NCBI GenBank assembly: GCA_900637135.1
Contig: LR134353.1
Span: 4,898,001-4,962,000 of the forward strand
DNA length: 64,000 bases
Source: Mycolicibacterium flavescens
GTDB lineage: Bacteria; Actinomycetota; Actinomycetes; Mycobacteriales; Mycobacteriaceae
Reading direction: 5' to 3'
Numbering within the stretch: the first letter of the stretch is position 1; each line of letters begins with the position of its first letter. Under the pieces are notes generated by a model. The model saw nothing but the letters and a program-made list of their open reading frames with translations. It made no database searches and was not told where the DNA came from. This document shows positions 16,334 to 24,528 of this stretch, piece by piece. Both the position numbers and the translations under genes were made by a program.

Positions 16334-18181
16334 CTATTCCGGCTGGTTGGCTTCTGCCTTCTCGTCGGCGTTTTCGTCGGCCTTCTCGTCCGACTGCTCG
16401 TCGGCCTTCTTCTCGCCGCCGCCGTCGGCCTTGGCTTTCTCGCCGCCTCCGTCGGCCTTGGCTTTCTCGCCGCCTCCGTCGGCCTTGGCTTTCTCGCCGC
16501 CTCCGTCGACGTCCATCTCCCGGAGCTCACGTTTCAGGATCTTGCCCGTTGGATTGCGCGGCAACTCGTCGAGGAAGACGACCTCGCGCGGCACCTTGTA
16601 GCGCGCCAGGTGCTCGCGGACATAACCCTTGATGTCGTCCTCACCGATCGAGGCGCCGTCGGACTTGACGACGAACGCCCGCAGCCGGTGACCCCATTCC
16701 TTGTCCTCGACACCCACCGCGGTGGCCTCGACAACCTCCGGGTGTCCGCTGATCAGGTCCTCCACCTCGGCGGGGAACACGTTCTCGCCGCCGGACACGA
16801 TCATCTCGTCGTCGCGGCCACTGACGTAGAGCAGACCGTTCTCGTCGAAATAGCCGACGTCACCCGACGACATCAGACCGTCGATGATCTGCTTGTGGCC
16901 GCCGCCGGTGTAGCCCTCGAACGGGAAGAAGTTGCCGACGAAGATCCGCCCGACCTCGCCCTGGGGCAGTTCATTGCCGTCGTCGTCGAGGATCTTGACC
17001 TTCACGCCCTTCACCACCGGTCCGACGGTGGCCGGGTTCTTCTCAAGATCCTGCGGTCGCGCGATCGTGGCGAACGCGATCTCGGTCGACCCGTACAGGT
17101 TGTAGATCACGGGTCCGAGCATCTTGAGCCCGCGCTGAGCCATCTCCGCGCCCAGCTGCGACCCCGATACGAACACGATCCGCAGCGACGACAAGTCGGG
17201 CTTGCGATCCATGTCGTCAAGCGCATCGAGCATGCGCGACAACATCACTGGCACGACCACCACCGCGGTCACCTTGTGCTCCTCGATGTCCTCGAGGACC
17301 TTCTGAGCCTTGAACCGCCTGCGCAGCAACAGCGTCGTGCCCAACATCATCGAGATCGTCGCGTGCAGAAAACCCAACGCGTGGAACATCGGCGCCGGAA
17401 GCGCGGTGATCTCACCACCCTTGAACGGAACATGCGAGAGCACACCGCCGATGGGAGCGAGGGTGGGCGGTGTACTTCTGTTGGCGCCCTTGGGTGTTCC
17501 CGTCGTCCCACTGGTCAGGATGATCACCGACGAATGCTTGGTCGCCTTGGGCGCCGCCTTACCGGAGTGTCGGGAGACGAAGTCCTCGAGCGTCTCGTCG
17601 GTGCTGTTCGACGGTTCGTCCTTATCGGGGTTCACGCCGAGCGCGCGCAGCTTGCCCAGCGGCGGATCCGCTTTGGACACGGCCTGGCAGTACTCGTCGT
17701 CGTAGATGATCAGCTTGGCGCCCTCACGTTCGGACACCTCCTTGACCTGGGGCCCGGAGAACTCGCTGTTGAGCAGGATGATCCGCGCACCGGTGCGGGC
17801 CGCGCCGTACAGCGCGACGAGGAACCACCGGTGGTTGCGAGCCAGGATCGCGACCCCGTCACCGCCCTTGACACCCTTCTCCAGCAGGCCGTTGGCCACT
17901 GAATGTGCTGCGTCGTCGAGTTCCTTGAACGTCATCTCGCCGAAGTCGTCGATGATCGCGGTGCGATTAGGGGTGCGGCGGGCGTTCAGGGCCGGGATCA
18001 TCCCGAACTCGCCCCAACGCCGGATGTCGGCGAGCATTCCGGCGACGTTCTGCGGTGGTTCGATCTTGAACGCTCCCGCTCCGAACATCTTGGTGGCGTA
18101 GTGCAGCTCGGCCGACCCGCGTTCGACGAGTTGTTGAGCCTTGGCGAGCGCTTGCGACGGGAGCTCGGAGAGTCTTGCCAT
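16334..18181 (-). CDS. fadD2: Long-chain acyl-CoA ligase FadD2 with a repetitive charged C-terminal tail
   Basis: A 615-residue adenylate-forming enzyme that makes acyl-CoA from a fatty acid, ATP and CoA. The AMP-binding motif is TSGTTGTPKG (223-232), the later A-motifs YGSTE and SGDVGYFDENG are present, and the catalytic Lys lies in NPTGKILKREL near residue 548. FadD2 of M. tuberculosis is about 560 residues. The extra 56 residues here form a hydrophilic tail: three exact GGGEKAKAD repeats, one degenerate copy, then a run rich in Asp, Glu, Ala and Lys. ATG at 18181. It is divergent from the LigD-type polymerase gene, as in Rv0269c/Rv0270. Confidence 0.92.
   Translation of the reverse strand: MARLSELPSQALAKAQQLVERGSAELHYATKMFGAGAFKIEPPQNVAGMLADIRRWGEFGMIPALNARRTPNRTAIIDDFGEMTFKELDDAAHSVANGLLEKGVKGGDGVAILARNHRWFLVALYGAARTGARIILLNSEFSGPQVKEVSEREGAKLIIYDDEYCQAVSKADPPLGKLRALGVNPDKDEPSNSTDETLEDFVSRHSGKAAPKATKHSSVIILTSGTTGTPKGANRSTPPTLAPIGGVLSHVPFKGGEITALPAPMFHALGFLHATISMMLGTTLLLRRRFKAQKVLEDIEEHKVTAVVVVPVMLSRMLDALDDMDRKPDLSSLRIVFVSGSQLGAEMAQRGLKMLGPVIYNLYGSTEIAFATIARPQDLEKNPATVGPVVKGVKVKILDDDGNELPQGEVGRIFVGNFFPFEGYTGGGHKQIIDGLMSSGDVGYFDENGLLYVSGRDDEMIVSGGENVFPAEVEDLISGHPEVVEATAVGVEDKEWGHRLRAFVVKSDGASIGEDDIKGYVREHLARYKVPREVVFLDELPRNPTGKILKRELREMDVDGGGEKAKADGGGEKAKADGGGEKAKADGGGEKKADEQSDEKADENADEKAEANQPE
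16397..16504 (-). repeat. 27-bp tandem repeat, about four copies, in the 3' end of fadD2
   Basis: Nine-codon units encoding GGGEKAKAD. Three exact copies (16424-16504) and a fourth partial copy encoding GGGEKKADE (16397-16423). The near identity of the DNA copies indicates recent slippage expansion; copy number probably varies between strains. Confidence 0.9.
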
Positions 18182-18236
18182 GTCCCCACCATATGTGACC
18201 CGCGTCGCAATGCGGCCGGGAAACTAGCATGACGTT

Positions 18237-19481
18237 ATGGCCGCACCCCGGTACCTGGAGGTCGAGGGTCACCGGGTGCCCATCAGCCACCCCGACAAGG
18301 TCGTCTTCCCCGATATCGGCGTCACCAAGTCGGACCTGATGCACTACTACCTCAGCGTCGCCGACGGCGCCCTGCGCGGTGTCCGTGACCGACCGATGAT
18401 CCTCAAGCGCTTCGTCAAGGGCATCACCGAGGAGGCCGTGTTCCAGAAGCGCGCTCCGAAGAAGCGGCCTGACTTCGTCGACGTCGCCGAGTTGAAGTAC
18501 GCGTCAGGGACGTCGGCGGCCGAAGCGGTGCTGCGCGATGCGGCCGGCCTGGTGTGGGCGGTCAATCTCGGATGTGTCGACCTCAACCCCCATCCGGTTC
18601 GGTCAGACGATCTCGCGCATCCCGACGAGCTGCGCGTCGACCTCGACCCGATGCCGGGTGTCGAGTGGCCTCAGATCATCGACGTCGCGATGGTCGCCCG
18701 CGACGTGCTCGAGGACCATGGGCTGACGGCGTGGCCCAAGACATCGGGATCGCGGGGCTTCCACATCTACGCCCGCATCCAGCGGCGGTGGCCGTTCAAG
18801 TTCGTCCGGCTCGCCGCACAGGCGGTGGCCCGCGAGGTCGAGCGCCGAGCGCCCGAGATCGCCACCGCACGCTGGTGGAAGGAAGAACGCGAGGGCGTCT
18901 TCGTCGATTTCAACCAGAACGCGTTCGATCGAACCGTCGCGTCGGCCTATTCGGTGCGCGCGACCCCTGACGCCAGGGTGTCGACGCCGCTGCTCTGGAG
19001 AGAGGTGCCCGGATGCCGGCCGGACGCGTTCACGATCGCGACGGTGCCACAACGTTTCGCCGAACACGGTGACCCCTGGGAGGGCATCGACGATTCAGCG
19101 GGATCGCTTGACGCGCTGCTGGACCTCGCCGACCGGCTCGGCCCGGCGGAGAGGGCACCGCGCGGGGCCAAACGTTCGAGCGGAGGAACCGGTCGGCGGG
19201 TCTCCTCTAAGCCGCTCATCGAGATCGCCCGAACGAAGACCAAGGACGAGGCGATGGCGGCGTTGGACGAATGGCGACGACGGCACTCGGCCGCAGCCGA
19301 AAAGTTGGAGCCTGCAGACATTCTGGTCGACGGTATGCGGGGTCCCAGTTCGATCTGGTACCGCATCAGGATCAACCTTCAGCACGTGCCTGAACACGAA
19401 CGACCCGCCCAGGAGGAGTTGCTCGCCGACTACAGCCCGTGGGAGAACTACTCCGGACCCCAGTGGATGCAGCGCGACTGA
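18237..19481 (+). CDS. LigD-type polymerase/primase domain protein (Rv0269c/PolD2-like)
   Basis: A 414-residue stand-alone homologue of the POL domain of bacterial DNA ligase D, an archaeo-eukaryotic primase fold that adds ribo- or deoxyribonucleotides. Metal-binding Asp residues are in LRVDLDPMPG (135 and 137) and VFVDFNQNAFD; the nucleotide-binding Ser/His motif is TSGSRGFHIYAR (Ser172, His176). No ligase or nuclease domain is fused. Residues 295-414 form a basic, family-specific extension. ATG at 18237, divergent from fadD2. In mycobacteria such proteins are linked to gap filling and repair. Confidence 0.88.
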   Translation: MAAPRYLEVEGHRVPISHPDKVVFPDIGVTKSDLMHYYLSVADGALRGVRDRPMILKRFVKGITEEAVFQKRAPKKRPDFVDVAELKYASGTSAAEAVLRDAAGLVWAVNLGCVDLNPHPVRSDDLAHPDELRVDLDPMPGVEWPQIIDVAMVARDVLEDHGLTAWPKTSGSRGFHIYARIQRRWPFKFVRLAAQAVAREVERRAPEIATARWWKEEREGVFVDFNQNAFDRTVASAYSVRATPDARVSTPLLWREVPGCRPDAFTIATVPQRFAEHGDPWEGIDDSAGSLDALLDLADRLGPAERAPRGAKRSSGGTGRRVSSKPLIEIARTKTKDEAMAALDEWRRRHSAAAEKLEPADILVDGMRGPSSIWYRIRINLQHVPEHERPAQEELLADYSPWENYSGPQWMQRD

Positions 19482-19600
19482 TTTGCTGGCTAACGCAAAA
19501 ACTGCTTCTTACCAAAGTATTAGTCGCCGTTGGCGCTTGCCTTAATCTCGCGGCATAAGTTGGGCTTCATCGACGAAGCTGACTAATCGAGGAGGCGGTG

Positions 19601-20011
19601 ATGTACGGGAATCCGACATTCGACTGCGCCGGGGCCCAGCTTCATGCCGTGTGCCGCCAGCTGGCAACGGTTGTGACGGTCGACGGCATCATCGACGACC
19701 GGAACATTGAACGGATCACCGCGTTCGCTCGCCGGTTCGTTCTGGCTGAGAAGCCGTTCATCCTCGATCTGAGCGAAGTGAGTTCGTGTGCAGAGCAACT
19801 CATTTCGTTGATGTACGACATCGATGAGTGCTGCTTCCACGCTGAGGTGGATTGGGCCGTCGTCGCCAGTGATGAAGTGCAACGAGTGTTGCATGCGTCC
19901 GGTGTGAGCGTCCCGGTCGCAGCATCGGTGCCCGATGCGCTTCATCACTTCGCGGAGAACATCGAGAAACGGCGTCGACTGCTGCCGCTGTTGACCCAGA
20001 AGACCGCATAG
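19601..20011 (+). CDS. STAS-domain protein (anti-sigma factor antagonist-like)
   Basis: A 136-residue protein with STAS-like strand-helix pattern: VVTVDGIIDDRNIERITAFARRFVLAEKPFILDLSEVSSCAEQLISLMYDID. The position normally phosphorylated in SpoIIAA-type proteins falls at the SSC segment. It may take part in sigma-factor partner switching or sense a small ligand. ATG at 19601, behind GGAGGCGG; the GTG just before is an alternative. The 119 bases upstream are relatively AT-rich. No cognate kinase lies next to it. Confidence 0.65.
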   Translation: MYGNPTFDCAGAQLHAVCRQLATVVTVDGIIDDRNIERITAFARRFVLAEKPFILDLSEVSSCAEQLISLMYDIDECCFHAEVDWAVVASDEVQRVLHASGVSVPVAASVPDALHHFAENIEKRRRLLPLLTQKTA

Positions 20012-20146
20012 CGGAAGGCGACCAGGTGCTACTCGATATTCGTTGGCTCGGTTACCTGCTTGGCCGTCGGCATCCGACGGCCAAGCAGACCGGCCACGCG
20101 TTCTGAACCCGCCCCACCGTCGACCGACGCCGGTCCTCGACACGCG

Positions 20147-20518
20147 ATGCGGTGGATCGTCGACGGTATGAATGTGATCGGATCGCGCCCCGACGGCTGG
20201 TGGCGTGATCGTCATCGCGCCATGGTGACCCTCGTCGAGCGGTTGGAATCCTGGCGGTCTCCCCGTGACGATGTCACCGTGGTGTTCGAACGCCCACCCA
20301 AGCCTCCGATCGACTCGTCGGCCGTCACCGTCGCTTATGCCCCGCGCCCGGCGCCCAACTCGGCCGACGACGAGATCGTCCGCCTTGTCCTCGCCGATGA
20401 CCGGCCCGCCGACATCAGCGTGGCCACGTCCGACCGCACGCTTGCCGAGCGGGTACGCGAGGCCGGCGCGTCCGTCGTACCGGCGGAGAGGTTGCGCGAT
20501 CTCATCGATCCGCGGTGA
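20147..20518 (+). CDS. NYN/PIN-like RNase (YacP family)
   Basis: About 123 residues from MRWIVDGMNVIGS. The acidic residues expected for a metal-dependent PIN/NYN nuclease are visible: Asp in VDGMNV, DDE in NSADDEIVRLV, and Asp in ATSDRTLAERV. YacP-type proteins act on structured RNA. The frame is open back to 20060, but those residues are low-complexity Arg/Pro. The 3' end overlaps the convergent TIGR03086 gene by 17 bases. Confidence 0.72.
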   Translation: MRWIVDGMNVIGSRPDGWWRDRHRAMVTLVERLESWRSPRDDVTVVFERPPKPPIDSSAVTVAYAPRPAPNSADDEIVRLVLADDRPADISVATSDRTLAERVREAGASVVPAERLRDLIDPR

Positions 20519-21137
20519 CGCCTGCGGGCCGCCAATCGGGCGATCGGCCCAAGTGGCGCAGCACCCTATCCAGGTCGCTCGCGTCGGCCTGAGGTTCCAC
20601 GGCACGCGCGAACGGTGAGTTGTCGGCCTCTCGGATTTCACCGTCAGGGACCCCCATCGCCAGGGGCACGACGGCCGCAACAACGTCGTCGGGCAACCCG
20701 AACGGCACACCGATGCTGCGGGCGACGTCCCACCCGTGCACGACGTAGTCGACGAAGTGAAAACCGATCGCCATCGCACCCGGAACCGTGACGTCCTCGC
20801 CGAACTCCGGTAGCGCGAACGTCGCCTCCAGCACCCCCTCGGCAGCGAACGCGGCCACCACCTCCGCGGCCGCGGCGGCATAGGCGCCGCCGGGGTCGGC
20901 GCGGACCGCATCCGCGACGGTCAGGGGCTCCCACACCCCGAGATCGCCGCCGGCTCCGCGAGCGGAGGCGGCAAACCCCTTGTGCTGCACGGTCATATGA
21001 GTCAGCAGGTCGCCGAGGTCCCACCCGCCACACGGCGTCGGACGATCGAGGTCGTCAACCGTCACTCGCGAGACGATATCGACGGAGGCGTTGATCGCTG
21101 TTCGATGGAGCGGTCGCGGATCACTAATCGTATGCAT
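20502..21137 (-). CDS. TIGR03086 / maleylpyruvate-isomerase-like (DinB-fold) metal-binding protein
   Basis: A 211-residue protein of the actinobacterial TIGR03086 family, related to mycothiol-dependent maleylpyruvate isomerases and DinB. Signatures are CGGWDLGDLLTHMTVQHKGFA and the metal-binding FHFVDYVVHGWDVARSIG. Many family members use or sense mycothiol; the reaction is unknown. ATG at 21137, inside a GTATGCATAC palindrome. Divergent from a MarR regulator, which probably controls it. The two 3' ends with the NYN gene overlap. Confidence 0.8.
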   Translation of the reverse strand: MHTISDPRPLHRTAINASVDIVSRVTVDDLDRPTPCGGWDLGDLLTHMTVQHKGFAASARGAGGDLGVWEPLTVADAVRADPGGAYAAAAAEVVAAFAAEGVLEATFALPEFGEDVTVPGAMAIGFHFVDYVVHGWDVARSIGVPFGLPDDVVAAVVPLAMGVPDGEIREADNSPFARAVEPQADASDLDRVLRHLGRSPDWRPAGVTADR

Positions 21138-21139
21138 AC
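21130..21139. promoter_or_regulatory. Palindrome GTATGCATAC in the MarR divergent promoter
   Basis: A perfect 10-base palindrome overlapping the start codon of the TIGR03086 gene and 50 bases before the MarR gene. The whole region to 21180 is AT-rich for this genome. MarR dimers bind short palindromes, so this is a candidate operator for repression of both genes. Confidence 0.45.
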
Positions 21140-21188
21140 ACTTACGATATATACTCGCTTATCATTGGTCAACGCTTAATATCCCTGC

Positions 21189-21623
21189 ATGCCGCCCAAG
21201 CCGCGACGACGAGACCTCGCGGCCATGCTCGCCCCGCTGATGCGCCGGCTGATCGCCCTGGAGACCCCCGTGCTCGCCGACCACGGCGTCTCGATGTGGG
21301 GTTACGCCGTGCTGTCAGCGCTCGACGAGTCCCCGGTACGCAGCCAGGCTGCCCTCGCCGAAGCCATCGGCGCCGACAAGACCCGGATCATCCCCACGCT
21401 CGACGAGCTTCAGGAACGCGGCTACATCGAGCGCATACCCGACCCGGCGGACCGGCGCGTGCGACTGCTGGAGATCACCGAATCCGGTCGCGCTCTTAAA
21501 GATTCGGTGCAGGCGGAGATCCAGCGCGGGGAGGAGCGGTGGCTTTCGGTGCTCTCGCCCGCCGACCGGCGAGCGTTCCTACGGGCCCTGCACGAGATGA
21601 CGCGTGTCGAGGACACCCCATAG
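21189..21623 (+). CDS. MarR family transcriptional regulator
   Basis: A 144-residue winged-helix regulator. The recognition helix is in SQAALAEAIGADKTRIIPTLDELQERGYIERIPDPADRRVRLLEITESG, including the DPADRRVRLLEIT wing typical of MarR. Divergent from the TIGR03086 gene and eleven bases upstream of the nucleobase permease. Likely targets are these neighbours; the ligand is unknown. Confidence 0.9.
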   Translation: MPPKPRRRDLAAMLAPLMRRLIALETPVLADHGVSMWGYAVLSALDESPVRSQAALAEAIGADKTRIIPTLDELQERGYIERIPDPADRRVRLLEITESGRALKDSVQAEIQRGEERWLSVLSPADRRAFLRALHEMTRVEDTP

Positions 21624-21633
21624 GGTTTGAGAA

Positions 21634-23046
21634 ATGAACCGCCTCGACCGCTTCTTCGAGATCTCGGCGCGCGGCACGACGGTCGGCGCGGAGGCCCGCG
21701 GCGGGCTGGTCACCTTCATCGCGATGGCCTACATCATCGTGCTGAACCCGATCATCCTGTCCGGTTCCGAAGACGTCACCGGCGATCGACTGCAATTCGC
21801 CGAGGTTTCAGCGGTCACGGCGCTGGCCGCGGGCGTGATGACGATCCTGTTCGGCCTCATCGCGCGGATGCCGTTCGCGTTCGCCGCCGGTCTCGGCATC
21901 AACTCGTTCGTGGCGACGACGCTCGTCGGCTCCCTCACCTGGGCAGAAGCCATGGGACTGGTGGTGATCAACGGGCTCATCATCGTTGTACTGGCGGCGA
22001 CCGGGTTGCGGCGGCTGGTCTTCGATGCCGTGCCGATGCAGCTGAAGCTGGCCATCACGGCCGGCATCGGGCTGTTCATCTTGTTCATCGGCCTCGTCGA
22101 CGCCGGGTTCATCGGTTCGACGGGTGTCGCGTCACCGCCGGTCGGCCTCGGCGGTAACGGCAGCGGCTCCATCAGCACCGTGCCCACCGTCGTCTTCGCC
22201 TTCACGCTGCTTCTGACCGGCATCCTGGTGGCTCGAAAGGTGCGGGGCGGCATCCTGATCGGGCTCGTCGCCGGCACCGTCGTCGCGGTCGTGATCGAGT
22301 CGATCTGGCACCTCGGCTCCGCCGCGGACAAGCCCGGAGGCTGGAGCCTGTCGGTCCCGACGCTGTCGGGCTCACCGTTCGCGCTTCCCGACCTGTCGCT
22401 CGTCGGCGCCTTCAGCATGGACAGCTTCGGCCGCATCGGAGTGATCGCCGCGACCATGTTCGTGTTCACGCTCGTGTTCGCGAACTTCTTCGACGCTATG
22501 GGCACCTTCACGGGCCTGTCCCGCGAGGCCGGACTCGCCGACGAGAAAGGCACCTTCCCGCGCCTGCGGGCGGCGCTGGTGGTCGAAGGCGCGGGCGCCG
22601 TGGTCGGCGGCGCATCGTCGGCCTCGTCGAACACGGTGTTCGTCGAATCGGGCGCGGGCATCGGCGAGGGCGCGAGGACCGGGCTGGCCAACATCGTGAC
22701 CGGCGTGCTGTTCCTCGCCGCGATGTTCATCTCACCGCTGGCGTCGGTGGTGCCGACGGAAGTGGCAGCTGCCGCGCTGGTGATCGTTGGAGCGATGATG
22801 GTGTCGCATCTGCGACACATCGACATCTCCGAGTTCTCGGTCGCGCTGCCCGTGGTGCTGACGGTGGCCACGATGCCGTTCTCGTACTCGATCGCCAACG
22901 GCATCGGCGTCGGCTTCATCGCGTGGGTGGTACTGCGGTCGGCAGCAGGAAAAGCCCGCGAGATCAGCCCACTGTTGTGGGTGGTCGCCGCGGGCTTCCT
23001 GCTGTACTTCGCGCGAGGCTGGATCGAGTCACTGCTCGGGATTTAA
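21634..23046 (+). CDS. NCS2 family nucleobase permease (AzgA-like)
   Basis: A 470-residue integral membrane protein with about 12-14 hydrophobic segments. The N-terminus RGGLVTFIAMAYIIVLNP and the segments AAGLGINSFVATTLVGSLTWAEAMG and GASSASSNTVFVESGAGIGEGARTG fit the AzgA branch of NCS2, which imports adenine, guanine or hypoxanthine with protons. ATG at 21634, just after the MarR gene. The large antisense frame over this gene is a shadow. Confidence 0.9.
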   Translation: MNRLDRFFEISARGTTVGAEARGGLVTFIAMAYIIVLNPIILSGSEDVTGDRLQFAEVSAVTALAAGVMTILFGLIARMPFAFAAGLGINSFVATTLVGSLTWAEAMGLVVINGLIIVVLAATGLRRLVFDAVPMQLKLAITAGIGLFILFIGLVDAGFIGSTGVASPPVGLGGNGSGSISTVPTVVFAFTLLLTGILVARKVRGGILIGLVAGTVVAVVIESIWHLGSAADKPGGWSLSVPTLSGSPFALPDLSLVGAFSMDSFGRIGVIAATMFVFTLVFANFFDAMGTFTGLSREAGLADEKGTFPRLRAALVVEGAGAVVGGASSASSNTVFVESGAGIGEGARTGLANIVTGVLFLAAMFISPLASVVPTEVAAAALVIVGAMMVSHLRHIDISEFSVALPVVLTVATMPFSYSIANGIGVGFIAWVVLRSAAGKAREISPLLWVVAAGFLLYFARGWIESLLGI

Positions 23047-23051
23047 CCCGG

Positions 23052-23717
23052 TCAGCGGTCGGCTTGCCGCTTTTCCTTCTCGGCGTCGGCAAGGTCGTCG
23101 ATCTTGTCGGCCTGCGCACGCGTCGTGGCGGCATCGACGCGCTTGTCCTGCGCGTCGGCCATCTTGACGCTGGCCACCTTCGCTGCGCTGCGCTCGGCCG
23201 CGTCGATCTGCTCTTCTTCGCGGCGCTTGGCCGTTTCGACGTTCTTCTTGCGCTGCTCGGCGATCTCGTCGGCCTTCTTCTTGTCCTCGACGATCTTCTT
23301 CTCGGCGTTCTCGACCGCCGCGCGCTTCCGCTCCTGCGCATCGGTACGCGCCTGGCGGGCTTCGGCCTCGGTCTCCTCGAACGTCTTCTGCTTGTCCTGC
23401 AGCGCCTTCTCGCGGGTCACCTTCAGCTCTCGGCCCGCCTGCTTGACGTTCTCGTTGGCGGCCGCGTCGAGTTCTGCCGCGCGGCGCAGCGCGTCGCTGC
23501 GCTCGACGAGGGTGGCGCCGCGCTTCTGGAGCTCGTGATCACCGAGCGCCGTGCCCACCGCGGTGTCGAGCATCCCGAGGGAACGCTCGTAGAACAGCCG
23601 GGCCGGCGCTTCGTCGTCCATCCGGGCGACAAACCGGTCGTCGATCAATTGCAGCGGCACGCGGGCCACCTGGTACTGAAACTTCAGCACCGCTTTCGGA
23701 ATAGCGGTGAGACTCAT
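23052..23717 (-). CDS. Coiled-coil protein, partner of the CsbD-like gene
   Basis: A 221-residue protein. Residues 1-70 look folded (FQYQVARVPLQLIDDRFVARMD); residues 75-221 are almost pure Ala/Glu/Lys/Arg heptads, forming a long coiled coil. No signal peptide or catalytic motif. It lies 26 bases downstream of the CsbD-like gene on the same strand. The shared composition suggests the two proteins interact, perhaps in a stress or envelope role; this is inference. Confidence 0.7.
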   Translation of the reverse strand: MSLTAIPKAVLKFQYQVARVPLQLIDDRFVARMDDEAPARLFYERSLGMLDTAVGTALGDHELQKRGATLVERSDALRRAAELDAAANENVKQAGRELKVTREKALQDKQKTFEETEAEARQARTDAQERKRAAVENAEKKIVEDKKKADEIAEQRKKNVETAKRREEEQIDAAERSAAKVASVKMADAQDKRVDAATTRAQADKIDDLADAEKEKRQADR

Positions 23718-23743
23718 CGGTTCAAGCTCCTTCTACGCCCTGC

Positions 23744-24292
23744 TCAGGCGTCGTCGTTGAGGTTTTCGGCCTGCCGCCGGATACGGGCGGCCTCCGCTTT
23801 CGCGCTTGCCGACTCCTCGACGGCTTCGCGATGTTCTTCGAGCGCGCCGGCGAGTTGAGTGTCGGCGTCGTGCACGCCCGCCCGCTGCTGGGCCTTGGCT
23901 TCGCGTGCCTTGCGCTCGGCGTCGATTTCGGCCTGGGTGCGCTCGCGCTCGAGCTGCTGATGGGCAGCGGCTTCGGCGGCGCGCTTCTGGGCGGCCTTCT
24001 GGTTCTCCACCGCGCCCTTTTCGGCGGCCGCTTCGGCGTTCGCCGCGGTGCGCTCCTTGGCGCCTTCGCGCTTGGCCTCCACCACATCGTTGCGGGCCTC
24101 CCGCGCCTCGGCGTCGGCGACCGCGTCGATCGTGTTGGCTTCTTTACGGCGTTCGGCCTCGGCCTGCTGCAGTTGGCCTTCGGCGGTCAGCGAGTCGTTT
24201 CCGGTGATAGCGCCAAACATCTCTTTGGCCTTGCCTTTCACCGAGTCGATCAGGCCTTCGCGTGCCTGGCCGGCCTTGTCGTGGTCCGTCAT
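23744..24292 (-). CDS. CsbD-like N-terminus with a long Ala/Glu coiled coil
   Basis: A 182-residue protein. The first 45 residues, GQAREGLIDSVKGKAKEMFG AITGNDSLTAEGQLQQ, match the CsbD general-stress motif (KGKAKExxGxxTGN). The remainder is a charged Ala-rich coiled coil. CsbD proteins are induced by sigma-B-type stress in Bacillus; function is unknown. ATG at 24292, behind GAGAGGAGG. First gene of a two-gene operon. Confidence 0.72.
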   Translation of the reverse strand: MTDHDKAGQAREGLIDSVKGKAKEMFGAITGNDSLTAEGQLQQAEAERRKEANTIDAVADAEAREARNDVVEAKREGAKERTAANAEAAAEKGAVENQKAAQKRAAEAAAHQQLERERTQAEIDAERKAREAKAQQRAGVHDADTQLAGALEEHREAVEESASAKAEAARIRRQAENLNDDA

Positions 24293-24528
24293 TCGGGCCT
24301 CCTCTCAGGGGTCAAGGTTCCACATCCGCGCGGGTCCGAAACCCTCTGTGGGCGGATGCACAGCAAATGGCTTAGTCGCGTCGGAGATCGGGTGCGTCAC
24401 CGGTGCGGCCCGGTAGCAGACCCAGACCGAGCATGCCTACAGCGAGCCCCAGGTGCAGCCGGTTCGGCGGCGTTGCTGGAACAACCATCACCGCGGGATA
24501 GCCGCTCGGGGCCGATCGAAACGCTGCG
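24293..24528. other. Divergent intergenic region (CsbD-like / CobW)
   Basis: A region of 236 bases holding the promoters of two divergent units. A GGTTT element is present on the minus strand, but no GGGTA follows at the right distance, so a SigF promoter could not be supported. No zinc box seen and no further ORF. Confidence 0.4.

Noticed and set aside
21729..22919. 396-codon minus-strand frame
   Set aside because: Antisense to the nucleobase permease, whose membrane pattern and motifs are clear; the shadow is Thr/Pro/Ala-rich without domains.
24293..24400. SigF-type promoter for the CsbD-like operon
   Set aside because: A GGTTT is present, but the expected GGGTA at 15-17 bases is not.
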